A model generated the notes under the pieces. The model made no database searches. It was not told the origin of the DNA and saw nothing but the letters and a program-made list of their open reading frames with translations. Shown here piece by piece: positions 63,754 to 64,000 of a stretch of 64,000 nt of DNA. The stretch lies in assembly GCA_965217615.1 (NCBI GenBank), contig CBDCIT010000032.1, positions 1 to 64,000 of the forward strand, read 5' to 3'. This DNA comes from CAVOAK01 sp965217615. GTDB taxonomy: Bacteria > Pseudomonadota > Alphaproteobacteria > UBA8366 > CAVOAK01. The position numbers were made by a program, and so were the translations under genes. The number at the start of each line of letters is the position of its first letter. Within the stretch, counting starts at the first letter, position 1.

Positions 63754-64000
63754 ATGGAACTCCCCGGTCTCTATAACTACTGGATCGTCATCGGATTGAT
63801 GATGGGCGGGCTCTACATCGTCATCAGCCGGCACAACTTGGTTAAGAAGTTGGTCGGGCTGACTATCTTTCAGGCATCGGTGTTTGTGTTCTACATCACC
63901 ATCGGCAAGGTCGCCGGCGGCACGGCGCCGATTACGATCGGCACGGCGGAGACATACTCAAATCCGCTGCCGCACGTGCTGATTCTGACAGCGATCGTTG
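63754..64000 (+). CDS. mnhC: Na+/H+ antiporter subunit C (Mrp/Mnh), truncated by window end
   Basis: ATG 63754 opens a NuoK-like frame: MELPGLYNYWIVIGLMMGGLYIVISRHNLVKKLVGLTIFQASVFVFYITIGKV, then ETYSNPLPHVLILTAIV at the last base. The conserved SNPLPHVLILTAIV motif is typical of MnhC. About 30-40 residues remain beyond the window, and MnhD-type genes are expected next. Confidence 0.93.
   Translation, partial: MELPGLYNYWIVIGLMMGGLYIVISRHNLVKKLVGLTIFQASVFVFYITIGKVAGGTAPITIGTAETYSNPLPHVLILTAIV

Overview
The window looks like a chromosomal segment of an alphaproteobacterium in the middle of an insertion-sequence (IS) expansion. The alphaproteobacterial assignment rests on an NDUFS4-type complex I accessory protein, an Usg homologue, a CIRCE-controlled groESL operon, and the gene content and order of the aerobic CO-dehydrogenase-type and Mrp/Mnh loci. 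I cannot name a genus. By my boundaries about 20 kb, roughly a third of the window, is IS DNA: four copies of one IS1182-like element, four near full-length IS256-family copies plus two overlapping fragments, one copy each of IS1595-, IS3-like, IS5- and IS21-family elements, an IS630 fragment, and an 890-bp element with terminal inverted repeats that carries a passenger gene.

Layout. 1-453: DUF192 protein. 578-2904: truncated IS1182-like copy A abutting IS256 copy 1. About 3.0-15.1 kb: remnant of a prophage, virion-type genes only, on the + strand. It is broken by IS1595, IS1182-like copy B, IS256 copy 2, in-frame stops and frameshifts. 15.1-16.4 kb: small ORF, tRNA-Arg, NDUFS4-like gene, tRNA-Pro, usg. 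16.6-18.8 kb: promoter, CIRCE, groS, groL, terminator. 18.8-22.5 kb: a GST gene split by IS1182-like copy C, a MaoC-type hydratase, a TauD/TfdA dioxygenase. 22.8-31.5 kb: an OmpR-type response regulator dismembered by three IS insertions, then an IS21 element lying between two overlapping IS256 fragments, with the passenger element nested in the IS21 end. 31.5-32.7 kb: gene fragments and an IS630 remnant. 32.9-37.2 kb: a multi-PAS histidine kinase with three frameshifts. 37.2-42.1 kb: lipoprotein, O-methyltransferase, broken VOC gene, IS256 copy 4, broken Ala/Pro-rich membrane-anchored gene, cupin. 42.1-48.2 kb: RND efflux pump with adaptor, IS256 copy 5. 48.6-59.3 kb: hydrolase, then a complete ten-gene molybdenum hydroxylase locus on the minus strand (coxG-S-L-M-D-E, two XdhC/CoxI halves, a MoeA-MobA fusion, a SufU-like scaffold). 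59.4-61.4 kb: a DUF4065/Panacea gene split by IS1182-like copy D. 61.6-64.0 kb: start of an Mrp/Mnh Na+/H+ antiporter operon (E, F, G, DUF4040, B, C), running off the end.

How it fits together. Core and energy genes (groESL, the cox-like operon, the antiporter, the RND pump) have long uninterrupted frames. Sensory, stress and phage genes (GST, response regulator, histidine kinase, VOC, Panacea, most phage genes) are broken. That contrast suggests relaxed selection on accessory functions, as in a lineage that recently became host-restricted, and argues against uniformly poor sequence quality. IS copies are nearly identical. Several insertions can be undone on paper by removing the element plus one target duplication: IS1182-like copy C with 4 bp, IS1595 with 8 bp, IS256 copy 2 with 9 bp, the IS3-like element with an unusual 14 bp, and the passenger element with 8 bp. 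Others lack target duplications or share duplicated segments, which indicates recombination, gene conversion or template switching between copies.
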